Assembly (NCBI GenBank): GCA_036898135.1
Contig: CM072517.1
Coordinates: 63,990,769-64,054,768 of the forward strand
Direction of reading: 5' to 3'
Source: Oncomelania hupensis
Taxonomy: Eukaryota; Mollusca; Gastropoda; Littorinimorpha; Pomatiopsidae
Length of the DNA: 64,000 nt
Positions 11,341-21,303 of this stretch are shown piece by piece (positions within the stretch are counted from its first letter, which is position 1; each line of letters starts with the position of its first letter). The notes beneath the pieces were generated by a model. It was not told the origin of the DNA. It made no database searches and was given only the letters and a program-made list of their open reading frames with translations. The position numbers were made by a program, and so were the translations under genes.

Positions 11341-11483
11341 CAACGACCACCATGATGATGAGGAGAAGGAGGAGGATGAGGATGATAACGATTCGCCAAG
11401 TTGATGAAGAACACTGTATGTCAACCCATTGCATAAGCGTTAATGGCGAATTTGATTTGTCCAACCCTGCATAAATATAATTT

Positions 11484-11493
11484 AAAAAAAAAA

Positions 11494-11577
<84 letters not shown>

Positions 11578-11692
11578 GGACATTTCGAAACGTCTACTCT
11601 TGACAGCTCTAAGCGTGTACAATAAATATACAATAACACACACACACACACGCACACCCACACGCACACACACACACACACACATACATTAT
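11484..11692. repeat. (AAT)/(ATT)n and (CA)n microsatellites
   Basis: An A run and short AAT array turn into (ATT)n at 11504-11577, and a CA-rich array follows at 11636-11688. The ATT block has one phase slip (ttattta) in the middle. Confidence 0.92.
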
Positions 11693-11889
11693 TGCACGTA
11701 AAATAACAACAACCGATTTTTTTTGTCTTAACAATCCGCTAATATTCACGTTACTAAATAATGATCATTGCCTTGTAGTTGTTGCTGCATGACGTTTAGC
11801 TCCCAACACCTTTATAACACCCTCTTACTTTAAAAAGCAGAAGACGTATTTAAGTCAAAGTTCAGGATTTGTGCTAACATATATACGAG

Positions 11890-11929
11890 ACGCCTTCTTC
11901 TTCTTCTTCTTCTTCTTCTTCTTCTTCTT
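11890..11929. repeat. (CTT)n microsatellite, left flank of fold-back element
   Basis: A perfect CTT/TTC array that ends exactly where the inverted-repeat element begins. The same motif in the same orientation resumes at the other end of that element (12445-12481). Confidence 0.93.
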
Positions 11930-12444
11930 CACCCGATACACACTGGTCGAAGGCTACTAGAAGCATGCTGCAGTAGTCGCCTCAACAGGCCATAAAGCAT
12001 GCTCTCATGCTTCAGAGCACTGCTTCCTATACGCTTCAAGCCCTAGGAGCATTGACCAATAAACTCATGAAAAAATAGAAAATGTAAGTTTCGTCTCCTC
12101 TAGGGGACGAATTAGGTCAAACTGTATTTGTTTCTAGGTAAACTGTCTTTTACAAACCGCTTGAGAATGTTTTTGAACCTTTTGTTGACGCCGGAGAGTG
12201 TCCTCACTTGGTTTCATACAATTTAAGAATCCAACAAGGCAAATGGGTTTTTGAGACGGAAAGAGCGGAATGTTGTAGAGCAACATTCTGTATATATTTA
12301 CAGTGAATTTGCGCTTTTTCCGTCACTACAGAGGTCGAAGCGTATAGGAAGCAGTGCTCTGAAGCATGAGAGCATGCTTTATCGCCTGTTGAGGCGACTA
12401 CTAAAGCATGCTTCTGGCAAACTTCGACCAATGTGTACCGGGTG
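11930..12444 (+). mobile_element. fold-back/MITE-like element inside a TTC microsatellite, copy 1
   Basis: This is a 515-bp element with long terminal inverted repeats of about 115 bp. The left end begins CACCCGATACACACTGGTCG and the right end, reversed, begins CACCCGGTACACATTGGTCG. Both arms contain several GCATGC words (gaagcatgct and similar). The middle holds the palindromic core TCGTCTCCTCTAGGGGACGA at 12091-12110 and an inner inverted pair around gacggaaagagcg and gctttttccgtc. It has no coding capacity. TTC repeats flank both ends. The reverse-complement copy at 58278-58778 lies in a GAA array, which is the same arrangement relative to the element. Confidence 0.85.
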
Positions 12445-12485
12445 TCTTCTTCTTCTTCTTCTTCTTCTTCTTCTTCTTCTTTCTT
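12445..12485. repeat. (TTC)n microsatellite, right flank of fold-back element
   Basis: Continuation of the TTC array interrupted by the fold-back element. 12490-12880 is non-coding, with TTCCTCC-rich sequence and nothing recognised. Confidence 0.93.
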
Positions 12486-12879
12486 AAAATCTATAAATAA
12501 ACACGCTTACTAAGCAGATCTCTTCCTTCTCCTCCTCCTTCCTCTCCTCTTTCTACCGCGTCTTTTTCGTTCGTTTGTAATCCATAAATAAATCCACTTA
12601 CTTAAGCAGGTGTGGATGATTTAAGCACAGTGTGCACGGAGCAGGCTTTGAAGGGGAAGATTACCAAAGTATCCGATGGTCGCACGTAACTTGCGCCCGG
12701 CTTACGGCTCACGGGGTGGTAACACTATTGCTTACAGCGTACTTCAATTCTCACTCTAACCGTAACTAGCCAGCCGAACCGCAGACACTCCGAGCGTGCT
12801 TCTCTTCCTTAACCAGCAGAATAATGAACATTTGAAGTGTAACGGCTACTCTCACCAATGGCAATAAGGGAAAAAGGAG

Positions 12880-12938
12880 GTGGGGGAGTAGGGACCTAAG
12901 TCAACGTTGAACCACCAGAATAATCATACTGCTAAGAT
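12880..12938 (-). mobile_element. SINE family A, copy split by a LINE (body part)
   Basis: This is the body of a family-A SINE (gtagggacctaagtcaacgt, tgaaccaccag) running up to the LINE insertion point. Its head resumes at 13654. The last 13 bp, ATACTGCTAAGAT, are repeated on the far side of the LINE. Confidence 0.8.
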
Positions 12939-13653
12939 CCTATCCTATCCTATCCCGCAACTCGAAAGTCGTTGGGGCACCACATTCGATGATCGCTTAA
13001 CCGGCGTACTCCATCTTTCTCTGTCCTCAAAAGTCCTCATGGCTTCACTTAGTGTCAAGCCAGTCCATTTTCGAATGTTTTCCCACCTCTTTTTATGTCT
13101 CCTTCTTCTTCTGCCTCCTTGCACCCTTCCTTGCAGGATGGTCTTCGAAAGGCCTTATGCACTGGTGACGTGGCCATACCATCGGAGTTTCCGTTTCTTT
13201 ACCACTGTGAGCAAGTCAGCGTGTTGTCCTATGACTTGTGTGAAGGTCTGTCGGACTTCGTCATTGGAGATGTGCTGGGTATAGAAAATGCCCAAAAGTC
13301 TTCTGTAGACCTCATCTCCATTTGTACTCTTCGTTGTAGGTCTGCTGTGAGGGTCCATGTTTCACAAGAGTATAGGAAGATGGAAATGACAAGGGAGCGC
13401 AGCAACATTTCCTTGGAGTGTAGACTGATGATCCTGTCTTTCCAAATGGGCTTCAACATTGTCAGGGCAGCAGTAAAGTTGTTTGCGCTGTCCTGGCGGT
13501 GACTAATTGTTGTCGGGCGGAACCCACTGATAGTCTGATAGAATTGCTCCTAAATATTTGAAGCTGTGCACCGTGTTGAGGGATTGGTCTTGGACTTTGA
13601 TGTCTGTGTTGATGCCATTAGTTTGGTCTTCTCTGCGCTTATTTCTATTTCCG
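12939..13653 (-). mobile_element. 5'-truncated LINE with (GGATA)n tail, inserted in a SINE
   Basis: The minus strand encodes the C-terminal part of a non-LTR retrotransposon ORF2. It includes YLGAILS, FLYSCETWTLTADLQRR, NDEVRQTFTQVIGQH and KKRKLRWYGHVTSA, with frame breaks between them. The 3' end is GGGATAGGATAGG-like, seen here as cctatcctatcctatccc at the left edge. A 13-bp target duplication, ATACTGCTAAGAT, flanks it (12926-12938 and 13654-13666). It is a dead, 5'-truncated copy. Relatives are at 18927, 27221, 34877 and 44666. Confidence 0.92.
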
Positions 13654-13765
13654 ATACTGCTAAGATGGTCAATGAAAGAAACCAAGACAACCCTGGGATT
13701 CAAACTTGGGTCATCGCTGTGCTAGGCGAACGCTCTACCACTTATCTACGGCAGTGGGAGAACAT
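13654..13765 (-). mobile_element. SINE family A, copy split by a LINE (head part)
   Basis: This holds the target duplication and then the tRNA-like head on the minus strand, with the B-box region as gggattcaaacttgggt and the A-box side as gctctaccacttatct. With 12880-12938 it makes one SINE interrupted by a younger LINE. Confidence 0.8.
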
Positions 13766-13769
13766 AAAC

Positions 13770-14530
13770 AGCAAAGAAAATTCAAACACAATACTTGGAT
13801 GCTACTTTCTTCTACATCAGACTCAAAAGCGCGGCAATCTGTAACCACCATGCATGCTGACCTGTTACAGCACTCCAAACACAGAAGAGCGAGAAGTTGG
13901 TGCCGGTGTAGTTATACAGATATATATAATCAGTGTGCTGTATCGTTATTGTAAGCATTGTAGGCCAAAGGTTTTGGAAGAAAGATCCGTCTTCTTCTAC
14001 TGTTGTATATACTCTGAATTAAACATTTAAAAAAATATATATAATTTTTTTTTGGGAGAGAACAATCCGTCATCGTGATTGCTGAATTAGTGCATGTCAT
14101 AGCCCGTGCATCATCCATCCACCCGTTTGAAGCTACCCGTCACTGAGCGGGTGATGTGATAGGTTTTTTGAAAGCGTCTGAAGTCAGCGCTTTAAGCTGG
14201 GTATGTATGAAGGAATAAAGATGAAAAATGCGACAAGCAACGTCCGACAAGGGAGGTAACATGATAGTAGATCGGGGAAGTTTTTTGTCTTTCTTCGTGT
14301 CAGCGCCCGTGACAAAGGACTCTTTTTTTTTCATTGCTTTGTTGACACCATGGAATTTTGCTGTGGAAGTTGTTTGTTTGTTTGTTGATATTGCTGCTTT
14401 TGTTGCAATACAACACAACACAACACAATGCGATACAGTACAATACAACAGCACTTTGTTGTCCGATAAAAACCAGACTTTTAGTTTTCGTTGTTTGCTT
14501 GTTTGTTGAGGGTGTTGTTTTTTGCATGCA
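13770..14530. other. non-coding stretch
   Basis: No gene was recognised. It contains a SINE-B-like shard (actcaaaagcgcggcaatct, near 13818), a (GTTT)n stretch near 14370 and a degenerate (AACAC)n tract at about 14408-14450. Confidence 0.4.
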
Positions 14531-14532
14531 AT

Positions 14533-14615
14533 GCAGTTGATCACAGGAGGTCGTGCCTACAGTTGATCATAGGAGATCGTGCCTACAGTTGATCATAGGA
14601 GATCGTGCCTACAGT
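14533..14615. repeat. 26-bp minisatellite, about 3 copies
   Basis: The unit acagttgatcataggagatcgtgcct is repeated about three times with one or two changes. A family-C SINE tail follows directly. Confidence 0.9.
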
Positions 14616-14715
14616 TGCCTGAGAGTCGGACGATGCGCCTTAGGTAGAAAATGTATCGTCCAGCGCCTTGAGCTGCGCTTGTCCTGGAAAAGCGCTCTAT
14701 AAGAACGATTCAAAA
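14616..14715 (+). mobile_element. SINE family C 3'-end fragment
   Basis: It shares gcgccttgagctgcgcttg and ggaaaagcgctctataagaa with the family-C 3' end. The 5' body is missing. 14720-15480 beyond it shows no recognised gene. Confidence 0.6.
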
Positions 14716-15507
14716 GAAAGGAATAAACGTTGCGCCTTAACCCTCCTTCATAAAAGCACACACACCTGATCACTTCAGCATCATTTCATTCACCCTCTCC
14801 TAACCCCTAGCTGTTTTTAAGTGACGTCTGGTCTTAACCGGGTCCCTGCAACACCAATTCTTGTCATTACTTTTTGCACCCCAACCTCTCCTGCGCGGTC
14901 TGTTCTTGGCGTAGCCACCTACACACTCCGAGACGATTGATACTTCTTTCTTCATCGTAGTTTGTAGTTTTGTTTTGCAAACGGAAAGCTTAGATTTTGA
15001 CAACAGCGTGACGTCCCTTTGCTGGAAAGTTTGGAAGGCTCGGGAGAACAAGAGAAGACAATTACGGAACTCGGCATCCCAGAAACGCCTACTCGTGTGC
15101 TGGCTTTGTCTCCCTTTTCTATGGCCAAACAGATGCTTGCAGAATAGAACGGGTGAAGGGGGAGGAGGGAGGGAGTGGGGCCGTTGTAGGGGTTGGCCTC
15201 ATCCTGAGGTGACACAGCCTAGGCCTTGTTTTTTATGAAGGAGCGCCGTGGGTCGGTTCGCATCCCTTGACCGAGTACTGCGAAATAACTTTACTTGTTT
15301 TAACCTACCTTGCGGCACAGTTGATTCGAAGGGTCGAGAATCCAGGAACACACTAGAGGACATGTAGAACAGGAGCTTCAGCTTTAAGTGTTCCAATTAA
15401 AGATTTTTTTCGTCCAAGTTGGCAGGTTTGAAAATGGCGACTCAAATCTGTCAAGTCATTCAACGCTTTTTTGGGTTATTTTCGACTTTGTATGGAGTGT
15501 GGTGGGG

Positions 15508-15814
15508 CAGTGGCGTAGCTAGGGGAGGGGGAGAAGGGGTCCAAATTCGAAAATACCCCCGGGCCCCCACTTGAGGGGGCCCCCACTTGAGAAGGGCCCC
15601 CAAAGGAGAGTGCAAATTTTTTTTTTACATGAAATATTAAATATTACGCCACCGCCATGTAATCTTGGTATTCACGTTGTTATATAAGTTAGTGAATTTA
15701 GACTTATATATTTATTAAGTACATTATCTCATGTCATGATGTCGAATGTCAAAATGCATGGGCCCCCAAAGAGGCCAAGCCCCCCGGGCCCCCAAATCCC
15801 TAGCTACGCCACTG
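15508..15814. mobile_element. hAT-type MITE with perfect 8-bp TSD
   Basis: The terminal inverted repeats start CAGTGGCGTAGCTAGGG at the left and, reversed, CAGTGGCGTAGCTAGGG at the right. An identical 8-bp direct repeat, TGGTGGGG, flanks it (15500-15507 and 15815-15822). An 8-bp duplication together with CAG-starting ends is characteristic of the hAT superfamily. The 307-bp interior has GGGCCCCC-rich arms near both ends and an AT-rich middle with no coding frame, so it depends on a transposase made elsewhere. Confidence 0.92.
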
Positions 15815-15821
15815 TGGTGGG

Positions 15822-15895
15822 GCGTGAGTGGGCGGCGGGCGGTATGAGCGTCTTGCGAGGGAGGGGCGGCGGGCGGTGTGAGCGATGGGCGGGGT
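15822..15895. repeat. GC-rich imperfect tandem repeat
   Basis: About two copies of a roughly 36-bp unit containing gggcggcgggcggt and tgagcg lie directly beside the hAT MITE. Confidence 0.6.
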
Positions 15896-15914
15896 GTATT
15901 TTGGCTTATGATTT

Positions 15915-15938
15915 TGCACACACACCCACACCCACACA

Positions 15939-15974
<36 letters not shown>
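15915..15974. repeat. (CA)n microsatellite
   Basis: A CA array with CCCACA interruptions at its left, then CAAACAAAC. Confidence 0.93.
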
Positions 15975-15976
<2 letters not shown>

Positions 15977-16149
15977 AACGTTACAGAAAGGACACAATTT
16001 AATACACAGAAAGTACTGTATTTGTGTGTGACACATTCCTTGGCAATTGCTGCGGATTGACCATCAATTGCTGTGCACAAAAGTAGTACCATCGCCTACT
16101 CCTCTTTGAACCAGGAATATAATAGTTTATGCGTGCGATATTAAAAGTT

Positions 16150-16312
16150 GTTAAGTGGCGCATGACACACGTCTGCGTTGAAAGCGACATGGGTTCGAAC
16201 CTCAGCTTCAACGGACTGTTTCTGTGGTGCGTACTGGAAATGAATGGTCATCGCCTTTTAAGTGGCAACCACACTAAACATTGGAGAAGTAAAATAAATA
16301 AATAAATAAAAA
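16150..16312 (+). mobile_element. tRNA-derived SINE (other family) with (AAAT)n tail
   Basis: A B-box-like segment (gggttcgaacctcag) follows a poorly preserved A-box region (ttgttaagtggcgca). A short body then ends in gtaaaataaataaataaata. The length and simple-repeat tail fit a SINE; no second copy was noticed here. Confidence 0.5.
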
Positions 16313-16363
16313 GAATGTTTAAGCTGTATTGTTATTGGGAGACAGAACGTTTGTGTAAGACAG

Positions 16364-16914
16364 TGTTGCACGTATTTATCAATAGTCGATTCAGCCCCAA
16401 AGCTATATACATGCCTTGTTGCTGAGTGAACAGGTTGCGTGGATAAACCTGTTCACTAAGCAGCAAGGCAGGAGTCGTCGTATAAACTTTTATTCAGCAA
16501 ACAGCAACAATTGCATATAAGATCTCTTTCAGAAAATTACTACAAAAATCCCTATTCGCAAGCAGACAGTGCAATACTTATATAGTTTCTCAACAATCTA
16601 GAGAAGATTCGAACATTTCAGAATGAAGCAATAACACCCAATCAAAATAAAACATCCCCGGAACTACGCGCTGTCTTACGTTATTAAAAAAAATTCACAG
16701 TTTACAAGCTATCGCCAGATATATCTGGAAACTTCGATCGATAACAAACAAGCAACTCCAAAAAATTCTCAACGCTATACTACAACAATATCGATCGACG
16801 AAAATTATGAACGTTATACAAAGCTTAATTCTAGAAAAAGCGCAGAATCAAAGCAAAGCACGCTTTGCAACACGAAACATTCGGAACTATCGTGCCGGCC
16901 TCTCAGTCATAACA
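16364..16914 (-). mobile_element. solo LTR related to the 46.9-52.95 kb retrotransposon
   Basis: The ends are TGTTGC...ATAACA (inverted TGTT/AACA), flanked by a perfect 5-bp duplication, GACAG, at 16359-16363 and 16915-16919. Read on the minus strand it aligns along its length with the LTRs at 46895 and 52329. Shared words in the same order include acgatag, tttgtataacgtt, cgtaagacag, tgctgaataaaag and ggggctgaatc. It has a TATA-like ctatataag and a polyadenylation AATAAA. It is diverged from the intact copy by eye and has no internal region, so it is a recombined solo LTR. Confidence 0.92.
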
Positions 16915-16919
16915 GACAG

Positions 16920-17731
16920 AGCAAGGCGCGAAGACGTCTGGTCTCAACAACTGGGATAGGGGTTATATTTTTTGTTCTTGCACGCCTGGCCAAAGCGTCT
17001 TATTACACATTCTTTCCTTGTGTCCACTCATTCGAAGAACGAGAAATAACAAGCATACCAAGACAAAAAAAAACTTTGTATGGGTTGAGTTTCCTGTATG
17101 ACACAAACTGTAAGGGCCAAGATGGCTCAGTTTTGCGTAGGGGACGAACTAATGTGAGAGCAGGACAGCTCAGATGTGTTGAAGGTCGAAGAAAGGAGTT
17201 ATTATATTTCGCCCTGATTACAAGGTTGCGACTGTAATGTGGTCAGCCAGTGCAATGTACATGTATGCACTTTTGGTCACTTGAGAGTTGGCAATCGCAT
17301 ATTGATGTAATTAGATTTCAATTCGTATATTGCTCGATATGACGTTGGGAAAGCTTAAGTAGGGTAGTTGTTGAGCATTGTATTTTTGTTCTTTTTAAAT
17401 TTATTTATTTATGTAAAGGGCAAGCACGTTCAAAAAATTAAAACCGAACCTCTTGTGTACTAAGTTCCGTGCATTTGGGCGTATTTTGTGAATCTACATC
17501 TACAACAAACAGCATGAATTTTTTGCAGCTGTCTTGAAAACATTTTGGATTAAGGTTCGACCCTGAACTTGTACAAACATCCTCTGGATCGCAATGGCCA
17601 TCGCCCTCAAAAGATATTTACAATATTCTTCAGTTCTATGTTCTCCCATATCTTCATTGGGGACGTTGATTTAAGTGTTTCTTTCCTGCCTGTAAAGTTT
17701 TGAGGAGGCAGGTGAGGGGAGGGGTGTAGAG

Positions 17732-17735
<4 letters not shown>
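16920..17735. other. non-coding stretch
   Basis: No gene or repeat family was recognised. AT-rich except for a purine-rich end leading into the GA arrays. Confidence 0.4.
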
Positions 17736-17737
<2 letters not shown>

Positions 17738-17776
<39 letters not shown>

Positions 17777-17857
17777 CTCTCCACTGGCTAGCAAAAGAGA
17801 GAGAGAGAAAAAAAGAGAGAGAGGGAGGGAGAGAGAGAGAGCTCTCCACTGGCTAGC

Positions 17858-17927
<70 letters not shown>

Positions 17928-18180
17928 AGCGGGCCCGATGTTTGGTCTCAAATCTTCAGGACGTTGATTTAGTGTCTTCACATGTTCGTCTGCCTGTAAT
18001 GATGATTTGAGGGAGGGAGAGCAGAGGGGGGGGGAGAGGGTGTAGAGAAGAGAGGAGAAGAGGAGAAGAGAGAGAGAAATACTAGAGAGGTTGCTGGCTA
18101 GCAGGAGAGAGAGAGAGAGAGAGGAGATGAGAGGAGAGAGGAGATGGGGGAAGAACAAGAGAGAGAGAGAGAGAGCAGAG
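17738..18180. repeat. compound (GA)n block with duplicated unique segments
   Basis: Several GA arrays (17738-17776, 17861-17925, 18104-18125, 18156-18174) are separated by near-identical spacers such as gctctccactggctagcagg. The block looks like serial duplication of a GA array with its neighbour sequence. Confidence 0.85.
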
Positions 18181-18214
18181 CAGCGCAGATACAGTTGAAA
18201 GTACCGCTGAGTAC

Positions 18215-18445
18215 GTGAACAGGAGTACAACATCCTCAAGTGGTCGTATGAACGAGGTGCGACCCAGAGTGACTGCATCTCACACTAGTGTAAGTTTCGT
18301 TCCTCTAGGGGAGAGAGGAGAGGACTGGAGAAGGAGAAGAGAGAGAGAGGGAAGGAGGGAGAAGAATCAAGAAGGCAAGGGGAAGAGGAAGAGAATGTTG
18401 TAGAGATTCTGTATACATTTACAGTGAGATTGCTGCTTTTTGACT
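18215..18445 (+). mobile_element. fragment of fold-back element core
   Basis: It contains gtaagtttcgttcctctagg, the left half of the core motif shared with 12091 and 56038, then a GA-rich interruption. It resumes with gaatgttgtagagattctgt, tacatttacagtgag and ttgctgctttttgacta, which match the interior of the element at 11930-12444. A GAT array begins at once at 18447. The terminal inverted repeats are not preserved. Confidence 0.6.
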
Positions 18446-18446
18446 A

Positions 18447-18482
18447 TGATGATGATGATGATGATGAGGGATGATGATGATC
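18447..18482. repeat. (GAT)n microsatellite
   Basis: A short GAT array directly at the right edge of the fold-back fragment. 18485-18920 is otherwise non-coding, with a CT-rich part at 18700-18830. Confidence 0.85.
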
Positions 18483-18926
18483 AATGGAAGGATGGGAGGA
18501 AGATCCATGGTAGCGTGAAATGTCGTTAAAATGTCATTGTGGAGCTGGAATGAATGGTGTGTATCTCGTCTAACTGACCGAACTGGACCTTAGAAAGAGA
18601 TTGAAACGTCTTCCATTGAACCAATGTCTGGCGATGGGAGTCCGCTCTAACGATCCATGGACGTTCGGCGTGAAATGCAACCTTTCAAATTAACTCATGT
18701 ATCTCTATTGTCTGTCTCTTTCTCTGTCTGTCTCTGTCTACAGTATTGTTCAGTGTATCTCCGTCCTCTCTCTGACCGTCAACTCTTTCTCATTCTCTCT
18801 CGTCCTTGCCCTATCTCTTTCTCTCTCTTATGCTTCCTTGACGCTCCTGGAGACACGGTTTAATGCCTGCCCTTGCACGTTGTGGCTTTAGCTTCGTTCT
18901 TTTCAGTGCGAACGTGAATCAGACAC

Positions 18927-19756
18927 TATCCTATCCTATTCTATCCTATCCTATCCTATCCCGTAACTCGTAGGTTGTTGGGGCGCCACAGATGATCGTT
19001 TAACCAGCGTACTCCATCTTTCATTGTCCTCAGCAACCCTCATGGCTTCGCTCAGTGTCAAACCAGTCCATTCTTGAATGTTGCCCATCCCACCACTTTT
19101 TTGGTCTCCCTCTTCTTCTGCCTCCTTGCACCGTGCCTTACAGGATAGTTTGTGCAAGGCCTGATGCTCTGGTGACGTCGCCATACCATCGGAGTTTCCG
19201 TTTCTTCACCACTGTGAGCATGTCATCGTGTGGTCCAATGGCTTGTGTGATAGTCTGTCAGACTTCGTCGTTGGTGATGTGCTGGGTATTGGATATGCCC
19301 AGAGGTCTACTATAGCACCTCATCTCCATGCTTTGTATTCTTCGTTGTACATCGGCTGTGAGGGTCCATGTTTCGCAAGCGTATAGGAAGATGGAGATGA
19401 CAAGGGAGTGCAGTAGCCTTATTTTGGAGTGTAGACTGCTGGTCCTATCTTTCCAAATGGGCTTCAACCTTGTCAGGGTAGCAGTTGTTTGTGCGATCCT
19501 GGAGAGGACATCCTGTCGAGACCCACTATCTAATACAATGGATCCTAAATATTTGAAGCTATGCACTGTGTTGAGGGATTGACCTTGGACTTTGATGTTC
19601 CGTGTTGATGGCATTGGTGTTGTTGGTCATCATTTTGTCTTCTCTGCACTTATTTCCATTCCAAAGGCTCTGGAGGTGATGTCAAGCCTCTGTACCAGCT
19701 GTTCAAGTTCTTGTTCCTCTTAAGCCAATCCATCAATGTTATCCGCAAAACGGAGG
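18927..19756 (-). mobile_element. 5'-truncated LINE with (GGATA)n tail and 9-bp TSD
   Basis: The minus strand encodes, in order, FADNIDGLA-like sequence (a changed FADD catalytic box), MEISAEKTK, VHSFKYLGSIVLDSGSRQDV, LSRIAQTTATLTRLKPIWKD, IFLYACETWTLTADVQRRI and the tail NDEV, then NIQEWTGLTLSEAMRV. This is the C-terminal half of a non-LTR reverse transcriptase plus its WYGHVT-type tail, with frame breaks. The 3' end is the (GGATA)n tail (left edge, tatcctatcc). The 9-bp repeat ATCAGACAC flanks it at 18918-18926 and 19757-19765. It is the longest copy of this family here. Confidence 0.93.
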
Positions 19757-19928
19757 ATCAGACACATACACACATTAAAGAAAAGAATGCGAGAAAGAAC
19801 ACGGCCCTCTCCGGGCTCTTACCATGCAATCAATTTGGACTTTCATCCGGAATTTCACATTTCCTGTGCAATCTGTCAATAAACAAGGCCGACCTTTTCT
19901 CTTTGCTGTTAATTTACTGTTCGGATGA

Positions 19929-20065
19929 GAAGAAGAAGAAGAAGAAGAAGAAGAAGAAGAAGAAGAAGAAGAAGAAGAAGAAGAAGAAGAAGAAGAAGAA
20001 GAAGAAGACCCACTTTCTTTTTGTGGGTAATTTACTTTCCGGAGAAGAAGAAGAAAAAGAAGACC
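19929..20065. repeat. (GAA)n microsatellite
   Basis: A GAA array from 19929 to about 20008, then a short GAA-rich stretch after ttactttccgg. Note that tttactgttcgg and tttactttccgg border it on the two sides, suggesting a local duplication. Confidence 0.93.
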
Positions 20066-20106
20066 ATTTAATTTGCCTTCCAAAGGAGCAGCAGCAGAAA
20101 ATGAAC

Positions 20107-20298
20107 ACTGGACGTTTAACGTCAACACCCACCGTTAGCAGTACGGCAGACGGGGAGAACCATCTAAGGGAACAAGGGGTAGGGACCTAAATCAACACTC
20201 AACCACCAGAGCAATCACATCTTTTCTCATCACGGCACTCAAACTTGGGTTATCAGTGTGCCAGGCGAACTCTCTACCACTGAGCTAAGGTGGTGGGT
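20107..20298 (-). mobile_element. SINE family A, copy 2
   Basis: It carries the family-A body (gtttaacgtcaacacccacc, ggcagacggggagaacc, gtagggacctaaatcaacac) and a tRNA-like head on the minus strand (ctctaccactgagctaa on the plus strand). A GAA array starts within 25 bp of its head. Confidence 0.8.
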
Positions 20299-20309
20299 TA
20301 TTAAGGAGG

Positions 20310-20370
20310 AGGAGAGAAGAAGAAGAAGAAGAAGAAGAAGAAGAAGAAGAAGAAGAAGAAGAAGAAGAAG

Positions 20371-20411
<41 letters not shown>

Positions 20412-20462
20412 GAAACACAACAACAACAACAACAAACAACAACAACAACAACAACAACAAGA
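20310..20462. repeat. (GAA)n to (CAA)n compound microsatellite
   Basis: GAA units (20317-20371) switch to AAC/CAA units (20372-20460) with two short interruptions. Confidence 0.94.
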
Positions 20463-20759
20463 AAGCCTCTTAACGACCAACGACGAACTGTTGCCCTCAA
20501 CGCTGTAGAGAAGTGCTGTATTCACGGGGAAGCCTTTTTTTCTTACCACACACACACGAGAGTTTGTGGGCTGTATAAACTCGGTAGTCTTTGGCGATCA
20601 AGTAACCCGCGATCAAGCATGCTCGACGTGATGAAGACAGTGAATCGATTTCCGAAGGTTGCTTGTAAAATCCTAAGTTTAAGGCGAATGCGCGACTTGA
20701 AATGCGGCCTGATTCGCGTCATTTAGTTGAAATCCCTTGTTGTTGGTGGTGATGGTTGT

Positions 20760-21057
20760 TGTTGCTACTACTACTACTACTACTGCTACTACCACTACCA
20801 CTACAACTACTACTACTACTGCTACTACTACTACTGCTACTACTACCACTACTACTACTGCTACTACCACTACTACTGCTACTTCTACTACTACTACTAC
20901 TACTGCTGCTACTACTACTACTACTGCTACTACTACTACTGTTACTACTACTACTATTGCTACTACTACTACTACTACTACTACCACTACTACTATTACT
21001 ACCACTACAACAACAACTACTACTACTAATACTACAACTCCTACTACTATAACTGCT
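20760..21057. repeat. (ACT)n microsatellite with scattered variants
   Basis: About 300 bp of ACT/TAC units with frequent GCT, CCA and ACA variants. This is an old, mutated array. 20465-20755 holds no recognised gene. Confidence 0.94.
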
Positions 21058-21079
21058 AATACTTGTTTTGTTGTTGATG

Positions 21080-21302
<223 letters not shown>

Positions 21303-21303
21303 G

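Noticed and set aside
17607..18278. Ser/Leu-rich frames across the GA arrays
   Set aside because: Translations of GA/CT dinucleotide repeats.
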